Under the pieces are notes generated by a model. It did no database searches. It was not told the origin of the DNA and saw nothing but the letters and a program-made list of their open reading frames with translations. The translations under genes were made by a program, and so were the position numbers. Below are positions 25,629 through 33,686 of a stretch of DNA of 64,000 nucleotides, in pieces (position 1 is the first letter of the stretch; every line of letters begins with the position of its first letter). Source of the stretch: an uncultured Flavobacterium sp. (GTDB taxonomy: Bacteria > Bacteroidota > Bacteroidia > Flavobacteriales > Flavobacteriaceae); contig NZ_OX638201.1 of the NCBI RefSeq assembly GCF_951805225.1, forward strand, positions 3,348,001 to 3,412,000, given 5' to 3'.

Positions 25629-26588
25629 ATGAAAAAATTAATATTAATAAGTCTTTTTTTGGTTGGTTTCTCAGCCTTTAGTTTCACGGTAAAAGATAGT
25701 ATTTCGGCGTTCACTTTTCAGCGTTTGGCAATGATGGAAGACTTTGATTGTGATGCGTGCGGATGTTCGGCAAGTGGCGGAAGTATGGGTTTTAGCTCAA
25801 TGCTGAACAATAATTTTGTGGGCGTGCGCTATTTTAAACAAAGCTATACAAGCCGCGACGGGATTTTTGATAATTCGCCTTGGATTGATGAGAACTTCAA
25901 TACGATTCAGGTTTGGACGAGAATTCCGGTAACTGAGAAAATTCAGATTTCGGCGTTGATTCCGTATCACTTTCATGAACGTGAATTAACAGCGGGAACG
26001 GAAAGCATTTCTGGTTTGGGCGATATTACCGTTATGGGATTGTACAAAATTTTTGAAACGAAAAAAGACAGCGCGGTTTTTACGCATAAAGTAAATATTG
26101 GTGCAGGAATAAAAATTCCAACAGGAAAATTTACTGAAGCAAATAATTTAGGAAGTGTAAATCAAAGTTTTCAATTAGGAACCGGAAGTTGGGATTATTC
26201 GGTAGTTTCTGAATATGTTATTAACCGAAAAAATCTGGGATTAAACACAACGCTGAATTACATTTTTAAGACCGAAAATAAAAAAGAATATCAATACGGA
26301 GATCAGTTTAATTATGCTGCAACGATGTTTTATTTATTCGATTTGAAATCGATACAAATTGTGCCACAAGCCGGATTAGCTGGCGAAGTTTACCAAACTA
26401 ACAAACAACACGGTTTAGATTTACCAAATACTGCGGGAGATATCTTGTTTGGAAAATTTGGTTTTGAAGCTGGAAAAGATAAATTTTCGATTGGTGTAAA
26501 TGCAATGCTTCCGATCAACCAAAATTTATCAAACGGAAAAATGGAAGCGAATTACAGATGGAGCGTAAATTTGAATTACACTTTATAA
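25629..26588 (+). CDS. Outer-membrane barrel with N-terminal CDACGC motif
   Basis: 319 residues. Signal peptide to about residue 19. Near the mature N-terminus lies DFDCDACGCSASGGSMG with three Cys at 41-46, a likely metal site. The rest alternates aromatic strands and turns (FVGVRYFKQSY, FNTIQVWTRIPVTEKIQISALIPYHFHE, GLGDITVMGLYKIF, GAGIKIPTGKF, NYRWSVNLNYTL), as in 'transporter'-type outer-membrane barrels. Its location between mbnH and the second three-Cys protein suggests a part in the same metal system. The exact function is unknown. Confidence 0.78.
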   Translation: MKKLILISLFLVGFSAFSFTVKDSISAFTFQRLAMMEDFDCDACGCSASGGSMGFSSMLNNNFVGVRYFKQSYTSRDGIFDNSPWIDENFNTIQVWTRIPVTEKIQISALIPYHFHERELTAGTESISGLGDITVMGLYKIFETKKDSAVFTHKVNIGAGIKIPTGKFTEANNLGSVNQSFQLGTGSWDYSVVSEYVINRKNLGLNTTLNYIFKTENKKEYQYGDQFNYAATMFYLFDLKSIQIVPQAGLAGEVYQTNKQHGLDLPNTAGDILFGKFGFEAGKDKFSIGVNAMLPINQNLSNGKMEANYRWSVNLNYTL

Positions 26589-26607
26589 TAATAAAAGTTT
26601 TCAATTT

Positions 26608-26762
26608 GTGCCATTAGGCACTAAATATCGGTAGAAAACAATCAATTAAAATAAATTTAGCGTGCCGTAGGTACGCAACAAAATGATAATCATTGCGTAC
26701 CCTACGGCACGCCAACGAATTTCAAATCAATTAGACTACCAATATTTTGTACCTAAAGGTAC
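26608..26762. repeat. Nested palindrome (GTGCC...TTGGTAG / GTAGGTACGC), copy 1
   Basis: A 155-bp element. The outer arms are GTGCCATTAGGCACTAAATA and its partner ACTACCAATATTTTGTACCT; the inner arms are GCGTGCCGTAGGTACGCAA and its partner TTGCGTACCCTACGGCACGC. Copies at 36155 (inverted) and 43628 (same orientation). It lies before the second three-Cys gene. Confidence 0.85.
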
Positions 26763-26820
26763 ATTTCAACTTTTGATTTGCATTAAAAATAAAAATTCCC
26801 AAAACAACGAAAAACAAGCT

Positions 26821-27198
26821 TTGAAAAAAATTATAATCATATTTCTTTCTGCAATGCTTTTGCTGCCCTCTTTTGGCAGTTTTCTTGTTTATACTTCTTT
26901 CAAATTAAATCAGGAAGAAATTTCTAAAACGATCTGCGTTCAGCGAAAGATGATTTTCAATTCTTGTAACGGTCGTTGCGAACTTCAAAAAAGTCTGAAA
27001 AAATATTCGGACAATGAAAAAAGAATGCAGGACAATCTCAAAGAAAAAGCCGAGATTGTTTACATTCAAAACACAATTACTCCCGATTTTACATTAATAA
27101 TTCCAATCGAATCAGAAAGAAAAAATTTCGCTTATTTTAATCGAAAACCAATTTCGGTTTCGAATCTAACTTTTCATCCTCCATCCTGTTTTATATAA
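26821..27198 (+). CDS. Small three-Cys membrane-anchored protein, copy 2
   Basis: 125 residues from TTG 26821, the same length as copy 1 at 22751 and very similar throughout: PSFGSFLVYTSFKLNQEEIS, TICVQRKMIFNSCNGRCELQ (C39, C49, C53), then KSLKKYSDNEKRMQDNLKEKAE. The longer frame from 26683 runs into the palindromic repeat, so it is not the true start. One hydrophobic helix (about 4-26) anchors it. It stands 72 bp before a TonB-dependent receptor, so each copy leads one half of the metal locus. Confidence 0.72.
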   Translation: MKKIIIIFLSAMLLLPSFGSFLVYTSFKLNQEEISKTICVQRKMIFNSCNGRCELQKSLKKYSDNEKRMQDNLKEKAEIVYIQNTITPDFTLIIPIESERKNFAYFNRKPISVSNLTFHPPSCFI

Positions 27199-27270
27199 AT
27201 TCAGTTCCCATTTTTCTTGTCTAAAAGTCAGGAAAAATACTCGTTACTTTTAAAATTTATATAATTCAAA

Positions 27271-29430
27271 ATGAAAAAAATATACTTTACCCTATTAATC
27301 GTAGGGCAAATTGCCTTTGCACAAAACAAAGTCGAAAAAGACACAACAAAAACACAAGAACTCGAAAATATTTTTGTTACCGCCAATCGTACTGCGACTT
27401 TACGCAAAGAAACGCCAGTAGCAATTAGCAAAATAACGGCAAAAACAATCAACGAAACTAAAGCTACTGCGGTTTACGAAATCATAAATAAAACGCCGGG
27501 AGTTTTAATGGTTAATCTTGGAAACGAACAACATATGATGTCGATCAGGCAGCCAATGACAACCAATGCGTATTATTTATATCTTGAAGATGGTTTGCCA
27601 ATTCGCCCAATGGGAATCTTCAATCACAATGCTTTGTTGGAAATTAATCAGTATAATTTGCAAAGTATTGAAGTTGTAAAAGGTCCCGTTTCGTCTTTGT
27701 ACGGACCAGAAGCTGTTGGTGGAACTATTAATTTAATTTCGCTAAAACCGCCTGTAGATCCTGAATTCAAATTTGGCGTTCAGGCAGATAATTACGGTTA
27801 TAGAAGATTTCAGGCTGCAGGAGGCGCAACGATTGGGAAAGTCGGTTTTCATATTGCAGGAATTTCAAGTCTGCAGGAAAATGGCTGGATGACTTATTCT
27901 GATTATAACAAAGACAATCTTAATGCGAGAATTGATTATAACATCTCCTCTTCTACCCGATTGATTAGTAATACGATGTACGGAAAATATTATTCGGACA
28001 TGAGCGGAACCGTAAACGAAGATGCTTTTAATAACAGAACCTACAAAAGCACTTCGAATTTTACTTATAGAAAATCTGATGCTTTACGAACACGATTAAC
28101 ATTAGAACACGACTGGAATAGCAATTCGAGCAGTTATATTACGGCTTATTTACGCGACAATAAATTAGGTCAAAATCCTTCGTACGGAATTAAATGGAGT
28201 CCAACTGTAAATCCTTCAACAGCAAAAGGCGAAGTAAATTCAAATAATTTCAAAAGTTATGGCGCAATTGGGCAACATACTCAAAAATTCGATTTCTTAA
28301 ATACCAAACTGGTTGCTGGCGCACTTTACGATTATTCTCCCGTAACGTATTGGGCTTATGTTATCGATTTAAAAGCAAATTTAAATCCGGGAACTCCGGG
28401 AAAACAAACGGTAGATTCTTATGAAATTATTGCAGAACATCCAGATTCAAAACTAGCCGATTATACTGCTGATATTTTCAATTCTGCGGGTTATGCGCAA
28501 TTGAGTTTTAATCCAATTGAAAAGTTAGTTATCACCGTTGGCGGACGTTACGACAACATGAAAGTCAATTATGACAATGCTTTAGACAATTCTACAGGAA
28601 GCAAAGTTTATGACAAAATGACTTTTAAAGCCGGTGCAAATTACAATCCGTTTGAGTTTGCAGGTTTTTATGGGAATTATTCACAAGGTTTTGCGCCTCC
28701 GGGAATTACTTCAATCTTTAGAACTAAACCCGGAACTGGCGGAACAACTGGCGTTCCAGCTGATTTTTATTACAATCTTGAACCTGCAACCTTCAACAAT
28801 TATGAAGTTGGCGGATGGTTTTCTTTCCTTCAAAACAAGCTAAATTTTGATTATGCATTCTATTATATGGAAGGAAAAAATGAACTTTTGAATATCAAAT
28901 TGGCAGATAATTCAACTGATTATCGTTCGGCAGGAGAAACTCGTCATAAAGGAATTGAGTTTGGAGCTTCTTATCGTCCATCAAAACAATTCAACATTCG
29001 CTTTGGCGGAACTTACGCGCAACACACTTATATTGATTTCAAACTTTCGGACAAACCAACGGATCCAATTCAGGATTTGAACGGAAAAGAAATGCCTGCA
29101 GCTCCAAAATGGTCTGGAAATTCGGAGGTAAGTTATTATCCAAACTGGCTTCCAAATCTTAGAACTTCTGTCGAATGGCAACTTGTTGGAAGTTACTACC
29201 AAGATCAGATAAATACAGTAAAATATAGCGGTTACAACATATTCAACGCAAGAGTTGGCTATCAATGGAAAGGAATTGAGGTTTACGGAAACGTACTTAA
29301 TTTAACCGATAAATTATATGCTTATAATGTTTCGAGAGCCAATACCACAAACGCTCAACCAACTTATACCGCGGCTGCTCCAAGAACTTTTGTATTTGGA
29401 ATTCAGTACAACTTTTCATTAAAAAAATAA
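27271..29430 (+). CDS. TonB-dependent outer-membrane receptor, probably metal or metallophore
   Basis: 719 residues. Signal peptide to AFAQ (about 18). Plug domain from LENIFVTANRTATLRKETPVAISKITAKTINE (30-60) through VVKGPVSSLYGPEAVGGTINLIS. The plug contains a Met/His-rich piece EQHMMSIRQPM. The rest is a 22-strand-type barrel ending APRTFVFGIQYNFSLKK, with VYGNVLNLTDKLY as in siderophore-type receptors. There is no SusC-type N-terminal carboxypeptidase-like domain, so it is not a SusC nutrient receptor. The neighbours (three-Cys protein, PepSY protein, MbnP/MbnH) suggest copper or a copper chelate as cargo. Confidence 0.87.
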   Translation: MKKIYFTLLIVGQIAFAQNKVEKDTTKTQELENIFVTANRTATLRKETPVAISKITAKTINETKATAVYEIINKTPGVLMVNLGNEQHMMSIRQPMTTNAYYLYLEDGLPIRPMGIFNHNALLEINQYNLQSIEVVKGPVSSLYGPEAVGGTINLISLKPPVDPEFKFGVQADNYGYRRFQAAGGATIGKVGFHIAGISSLQENGWMTYSDYNKDNLNARIDYNISSSTRLISNTMYGKYYSDMSGTVNEDAFNNRTYKSTSNFTYRKSDALRTRLTLEHDWNSNSSSYITAYLRDNKLGQNPSYGIKWSPTVNPSTAKGEVNSNNFKSYGAIGQHTQKFDFLNTKLVAGALYDYSPVTYWAYVIDLKANLNPGTPGKQTVDSYEIIAEHPDSKLADYTADIFNSAGYAQLSFNPIEKLVITVGGRYDNMKVNYDNALDNSTGSKVYDKMTFKAGANYNPFEFAGFYGNYSQGFAPPGITSIFRTKPGTGGTTGVPADFYYNLEPATFNNYEVGGWFSFLQNKLNFDYAFYYMEGKNELLNIKLADNSTDYRSAGETRHKGIEFGASYRPSKQFNIRFGGTYAQHTYIDFKLSDKPTDPIQDLNGKEMPAAPKWSGNSEVSYYPNWLPNLRTSVEWQLVGSYYQDQINTVKYSGYNIFNARVGYQWKGIEVYGNVLNLTDKLYAYNVSRANTTNAQPTYTAAAPRTFVFGIQYNFSLKK

Positions 29431-29432
29431 TA

Positions 29433-29516
29433 ATCATTAGAAGCTAATCCCGCTCTCGGCTTTATCTTTTTATCCGCCGCGGCGGATAAAAAGGATATCG
29501 CCTCCATCGGGGCTAA
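29433..29516. repeat. Palindromic element of the AGCCCCGAT/GGCGGA family, copy 3
   Basis: The centre CTTTTTATCCGCCG with its exact complement (29466-29493) is a perfect 28-bp palindrome. Flanks: AGAAGCTAATCCCGCTCTCG and CCATCGGGGCTAAA. It lies between the TonB receptor and the PepSY gene. Confidence 0.8.
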
Positions 29517-29527
29517 AAAACCTAACA

Positions 29528-31123
29528 ATGAGCAAAGAAATAAAAGAGAAAAAATCTAAAAAGAAAGATTCTAAATTTGTCAAAAAAATCAAACAACACA
29601 TGTACAAATGGCATCGTGTTATTGGTTTAGTCACAATTATTCCGGTAATCTTCTGGACATTATCAGGTTTAATGCATCCGTTTATGGCGCATTTTTTCAA
29701 ACCCGAAATTGCCCATGACAAACTCGAACAACAAATTATTGATAAAACTCAACTGCATTTTTCGATTCAGGAAGTTTTACAGAAAAACGAACTAACGCAA
29801 TTCAAAAATTTCAGAATCGTTGCTTTCAACAATAAAACCTATTATCAGCTAAAAACTATAATTGGTGAATTATGGTATTTTGATACTTCTACAGCCAAAA
29901 AACTGGAAAACGGAGATCAAAAATATGCCGAATGGCTTTCGCGCTATTTCTTAGACGATCAAAAAAGCGCTGTTAAAAGCAGTGAAATCGTCACCGAGTT
30001 TACTTCGCAATACAAATATGTAAATCGATATTTACCTGTTTACAAACTCAGTTTTGAACGTTCGGATGCGATGCAGGTTTATGTCGAAACATCCTCAAGC
30101 AAATTGGCTACTTATAATCCAACTTCGAGACAAGCGTTTATCTGGTTCTTTGACACGTTTCATAATTGGTCGTTTATCGATGCTATTTCAAACAACAGTA
30201 TCCGAATTATTACGATGATTTTCTTATTGTCGATTATTGGATTTTCTGCCTTGAGCGGAATCTTAATTTATGGTTTACTTTGGAAACAATTCAAAAAAAC
30301 GGATAGTTTAGCGCCTAAAAAAGGACTTCGAAAATACCATCGCCAAATTGGAATTTGGGTTTCGCTTTTTACTTTGACATTTGCTTTTAGCGGTGCATAT
30401 CACGCCACCACAAAATGGAATCCATATACTTTGTCGCAGATGGTTTACGAACCAACTTTCAAAACAAATGAAATTCCGCTGGCAAATAATGCTTTAAATT
30501 TAGATTGGAATCGTTTTCAAAATATAAGTTTAATAACTTTAAACGACACAACTTATTTCCGTTGTCAATTGCTTGAAAAGGAAAAATTCAAAACTTCAAA
30601 ATCAGATTCAAATGCAAAATGGAATAAAAAAGGAGATCAAAAATCTGAAGTCGTTTATATCAATGCAACAACCAATAAAATTGTTCCAAACATTGATCTT
30701 CAATATGCTGAATTCCTGGCGTATTATTTTACAGATGGAGCGCCAAAAGCAGCTTGTTGCGAAATGGATCAAAGTTCAGATGAACCTCCGGTTTCTTTAG
30801 AAAATGCAAAACTATTAGAATCTAAAGTTTTAACTGATTTCGAAAGCAGAGAATATGGTTTTGTCAACAAAAGATTGCCTGTTGTAAAATTGGCTTATGA
30901 CACGCCCGAAAAAACGACTTATTTCATAGAAACTGCAACTTCAAGATTAGCAGCCGTAGTAAAAAGTTCAGATATGGTCGAAGGATATTCGTTTGCTATT
31001 CTCCACAAATTCTTATTTATGGATTGGGCAGGAAAAAACATTCGGGATCTAACAATGGTTTTGGCAGCCTTGACCATTTTGATTGTTAGTATTTTGGGCT
31101 TTATTCTATTTTTGAAGAAATAA
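29528..31123 (+). CDS. PepSY-associated transmembrane protein
   Basis: 531 residues with a very basic N-terminus (KEIKEKKSKKKDSKFVKKIK) and four membrane helices (about 26-52, 224-250, 265-290, 505-528). Histidines sit near or in the helices: KWHRVIG, GLMHPFMAH, DTFHNW, RKYHRQIG, AYHATT, ILHKFLF. This is the arrangement proposed to bind heme for inner-membrane electron transfer. Two PepSY-like periplasmic loops repeat the pattern EFTSQYKYVNRYLPVYKLSF / DFESREYGFVNKRLPVVKLAY. The second loop carries an unusual C410-C411 pair. Such proteins often follow TonB receptors and may reduce the imported metal. Confidence 0.85.
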   Translation: MSKEIKEKKSKKKDSKFVKKIKQHMYKWHRVIGLVTIIPVIFWTLSGLMHPFMAHFFKPEIAHDKLEQQIIDKTQLHFSIQEVLQKNELTQFKNFRIVAFNNKTYYQLKTIIGELWYFDTSTAKKLENGDQKYAEWLSRYFLDDQKSAVKSSEIVTEFTSQYKYVNRYLPVYKLSFERSDAMQVYVETSSSKLATYNPTSRQAFIWFFDTFHNWSFIDAISNNSIRIITMIFLLSIIGFSALSGILIYGLLWKQFKKTDSLAPKKGLRKYHRQIGIWVSLFTLTFAFSGAYHATTKWNPYTLSQMVYEPTFKTNEIPLANNALNLDWNRFQNISLITLNDTTYFRCQLLEKEKFKTSKSDSNAKWNKKGDQKSEVVYINATTNKIVPNIDLQYAEFLAYYFTDGAPKAACCEMDQSSDEPPVSLENAKLLESKVLTDFESREYGFVNKRLPVVKLAYDTPEKTTYFIETATSRLAAVVKSSDMVEGYSFAILHKFLFMDWAGKNIRDLTMVLAALTILIVSILGFILFLKK

Positions 31124-31128
31124 TTTTT

Positions 31129-31207
31129 AAGCTTCTGAGGTTCTAAGTTACTAAGGTTCTAAGTTTTTTTCTTAGCGACTTAGTAACTTAGTTTCTTAGA
31201 AACTTAT
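31129..31207. repeat. CTTAG-family imperfect palindrome
   Basis: AAGCTTCTGAGGTTCTAAGT and TACTAAGGTTCTAAG on the left pair with CTTAGCGACTTAGTAACTTAG and TTCTTAGAAACTT on the right, around a T run. It works as a plausible terminator for the PepSY gene. Two tandem copies lie at 32809 and a variant at 41763. Confidence 0.75.
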
Positions 31208-31220
31208 CGAAGATTTTCTT

Positions 31221-31228
31221 TACATTTG
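31221..31228 (+). promoter_or_regulatory. -7 box TACATTTG
   Basis: Exact TAnnTTTG, 20 bp before the TTG start at 31248. Confidence 0.45.
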
Positions 31229-31247
31229 ATAAAAATATATCTGCAAG

Positions 31248-31883
31248 TTGAAAAAAAATACCAGCCGTTTATTATCAATTTCATGGCTTCTTTGTTTTAG
31301 TTATTTTTTCATCTTAATGATTAAGATAACGTTGCAATATATTCCCTTAAATTCTAATGTTGCTTTTCTTCAAATAAAGCAAACGGAAATCAGCCAAATT
31401 CCGTTTTACTATCCCATATTTTATGTACATGTCTATTCGGCTATTTTTGTTTTGCTTGCAGGGTTTTCTCAATTCAGTTCTGCGCTTTTAAAAAAATATC
31501 CTGCTACGCATCGCAATATTGGAAAAGTCTATGTCTTTGTCGTACTTTTTCTCAGCGCGCCTTCAGGCTTCTTTATTGGTCTTTTTGCAAACGGAGGACT
31601 TTACTCCAAAATCTCTTTTGTAACCTTATCAATTCTATGGTTTTACTTTACGCTTAAAGGTTTTACGTCTATTAAAAATAAAAATATTACGAAACATCGG
31701 GCATTTATGTTCCGAAGTTTTGCCCTGACCTTTTCTGCTATTACGTTGCGTTTCTGGAAGGTTATTCTAGTATATTTGTTTCATCCTGCGCCTATGGATG
31801 TCTATCAGATAATCGCTTGGCTGGGTTGGATTCCCAATTTATTAATCGTTGAATATTATCTTTATAACCAATTAAAAAAATGA
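31248..31883 (+). CDS. Membrane protein, DUF2306-like
   Basis: 211 residues from TTG 31248 with six or so hydrophobic helices (RLLSISWLLCFSYFFILMIK, HVYSAIFVLLAGFSQFSSALL, VYVFVVLFLSAPSGFFIGLF, ISFVTLSILWFYFTLKGF, AFMFRSFALTFSAITLRFW). The histidine positions (YVHVYSAIF, YPATHRNIGKVY, ITKHRAFMFRS) match the DUF2306 family of predicted heme- or quinone-linked membrane proteins. No biochemical function is known. It overlaps the next gene by 4 bp (ATGA), so translation is coupled. Confidence 0.75.
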   Translation: MKKNTSRLLSISWLLCFSYFFILMIKITLQYIPLNSNVAFLQIKQTEISQIPFYYPIFYVHVYSAIFVLLAGFSQFSSALLKKYPATHRNIGKVYVFVVLFLSAPSGFFIGLFANGGLYSKISFVTLSILWFYFTLKGFTSIKNKNITKHRAFMFRSFALTFSAITLRFWKVILVYLFHPAPMDVYQIIAWLGWIPNLLIVEYYLYNQLKK

Positions 31884-32800
31884 AAAAACTTTTTTGTTTA
31901 CTGTTATCAATATTCCTTTTTTCCTGTAATTCTAAAGAAAAAAACCTCGCAAAAAACAATGCTGATAATTCAATGCCAGAAGAAATCAGAACCGATTTAT
32001 ATGGTTCGTGGGTTGGCGATTTTATTGTTTTGGAACGCGATACAACAAGAGAAGCAAAAGAAAAATACAGTAACAAAATCAATATTGTTATAAAGAAAAT
32101 AACTGCAACAGAAGTTACTGGACAAAGCATTGTTGCCGGAAACAGCAGACCTCTTAAAGGTTTTATGCGAAGAACAGGAAATACATTTTATTTTACTCTT
32201 AAAGAACCCGGAGATGATAAAAACGATGGTGTTTTTGATTTTGAAATAAAAAATGATACGCTTTTAGCAGGAACCTGGACTGCTTTTAATGCTAAAAAAG
32301 AAGTCACTAAAAGAAAATTTGAACTTACTAAAAAAGAATTTAAATACGATCCAAGTGTAATGCTTCCGGAGCTGGATACATATGTTGATTATGAAAATCC
32401 AAAAGAAGAATTAGTTACAGACACCGAAGATCAGGAAGATACAGAAGAAGGACAAGATTCTACCTCTAATAAAAAAGCCGAACCTTATATGGAAACGGTA
32501 TACAGAGCAGCTTCTGAAAAAATTTTAACAATCAATTCATCAACACAAAAATTGAAAGAATCTGATCTTAAAAACTTAAAGAAAATTGATTTGGAAATTC
32601 TTCGAAACACCATTTTCGCCAGACACGGACTTACTTTTAAAACCAAAACCGTTCGTCAGTTTTTTGATGATGTTGAATGGTACGTTCCAATTGCAACTAA
32701 TGTAGACAATCAATTAACTGCAGTTGAAAAAGAGAACATAGTCTTATTAAAGCGTTTTGAAAAGTACGCCGAAGATAACTACGATTCTTTCGGAAGATAA
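31880..32800 (+). CDS. YARHG-domain lipoprotein
   Basis: 306 residues. Lipobox IFLFSC, Cys about residue 14. A beta-rich middle (LYGSWVGDFIVLERD, GFMRRTGNTFYFTLKEPGDD) is followed by an acidic linker (EELVTDTEDQEDTEEGQDS, about 175-195). A C-terminal YARHG domain (about 230-300) shows LRNTIFARHGLTFKTKTVRQFFDDVEWYVP and LTAVEKENIVLL. YARHG domains occur in exported proteins and probably bind something at the cell envelope. It overlaps the preceding membrane gene by 4 bp. Confidence 0.85.
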   Translation: MKKLFCLLLSIFLFSCNSKEKNLAKNNADNSMPEEIRTDLYGSWVGDFIVLERDTTREAKEKYSNKINIVIKKITATEVTGQSIVAGNSRPLKGFMRRTGNTFYFTLKEPGDDKNDGVFDFEIKNDTLLAGTWTAFNAKKEVTKRKFELTKKEFKYDPSVMLPELDTYVDYENPKEELVTDTEDQEDTEEGQDSTSNKKAEPYMETVYRAASEKILTINSSTQKLKESDLKNLKKIDLEILRNTIFARHGLTFKTKTVRQFFDDVEWYVPIATNVDNQLTAVEKENIVLLKRFEKYAEDNYDSFGR

Positions 32801-32808
32801 TTTTTTTT

Positions 32809-32966
32809 GAGGTTCTGAGGTTCTAAGTTACTAAGGTTCTAAGCTTTTTTCTTAGCGACTTAGTAACTTAGCTTCTTAGAAACTTATCTAAGAGGTTCTG
32901 AGTTACTAAGGTTCTAAGTTTTTTTTCTTAGCGACTTAGTAACTTAGCTTCTTAGAAACTTATCTA
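32809..32966. repeat. Two tandem copies of the CTTAG-family palindrome
   Basis: GAGGTTCTAAGTTACTAAGG ... CTTAGCGACTTAGTAACTTA occurs twice in a row (about 32809-32892 and 32893-32966). The last bases run over the stop codon of the TrmH gene on the other strand. Confidence 0.75.
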
Positions 32967-33622
32967 GGATTTTCTTCGAAATATCTAGCTTCAATTCGTT
33001 TAATATCTTTAATTGAATTTTTGGCCCAAGCCAAGCGTTTTTCCAGAATTTCATCTTCTGACAATTGCCAGTTAATATCTGAATTACGTAATCTGTTTGT
33101 TAGATTTTGGATTATAATTGCAGCCGAAACGGAAATGTTCAAACTCTCTGTAAAACCAACCATTGGAATTTTAAGAAATCCATCTGCTTTTTCCAGAATT
33201 TCTTCAGATAAACCGTCTCTTTCCGTTCCGAAGAATAAAGCACTTGGTTTTGTGATATCAAAATCTTCCAGCAAACAATCATTTTCGTGCGGAGTTGTTG
33301 CAATAATTTGATATCCTTGATTCTTTAAAGTAGAAATACAATTGCTTACAGAATCATATTGATGGATATCAACCCATTTTTGAGCGCCCATCGCAATTTC
33401 TTTGTCGATTTTTTTTCCGTAGCGCTGTTCGATAACATTCAATTCCTGGATTCCAAAAACTTCACAGCTGCGCATAACGGCACTTGTATTATGCATTTGA
33501 AAAACATCTTCTACAACAATTGTAAAGTGTTTTGTACGGTTTCCAAGTACTTTTAAAAATTTTTCTTTACGGTTGTCTGTTAATATATTTTCGAGAAAAG
33601 CGAGGTAATCTAAATCAATCAT
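32960..33622 (-). CDS. trmH: TrmH-family tRNA/rRNA 2'-O-methyltransferase
   Basis: 220 residues from ATG 33622. A longer GTG start at 33640 is rejected because that GTG overlaps the -7 box TATTTTTG. SPOUT-class motifs: motif 1 IVVEDVFQMHNTSAVMRSCE with the catalytic Arg, motif 2 ALFFGTERDGLSEEIL, motif 3 IPMVGFTESLNISVSAAII. The N-terminus RKEKFLKVLGNRTKHFT and the absence of an L30-like domain fit TrmH, which methylates G18 of tRNA. The C-terminal extension is short and helical. Confidence 0.88.
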   Translation of the reverse strand: MIDLDYLAFLENILTDNRKEKFLKVLGNRTKHFTIVVEDVFQMHNTSAVMRSCEVFGIQELNVIEQRYGKKIDKEIAMGAQKWVDIHQYDSVSNCISTLKNQGYQIIATTPHENDCLLEDFDITKPSALFFGTERDGLSEEILEKADGFLKIPMVGFTESLNISVSAAIIIQNLTNRLRNSDINWQLSEDEILEKRLAWAKNSIKDIKRIEARYFEENPR

Positions 33623-33639
33623 TTCAATTTTATTTGGCA

Positions 33640-33647
33640 CAAAAATA
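33640..33647 (-). promoter_or_regulatory. -7 box TATTTTTG for trmH
   Basis: Minus-strand TATTTTTG, 17 bp before the ATG at 33622; it decides the start of that gene. Confidence 0.5.
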
Positions 33648-33686
33648 CATTATAAATAAAGCAGAAAGAAAAAATCATTTTTATTT

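Noticed and set aside
26683..26820. N-terminal extension of the second three-Cys protein from ATG 26683
   Set aside because: It reads through the nested palindrome and has no counterpart in the paralogue.
22751..31123. Methanobactin or other metallophore biosynthesis genes in the copper locus
   Set aside because: No MbnB/MbnC-like gene and no precursor-like short Cys peptide with a leader could be found; the three-Cys proteins are membrane-anchored.
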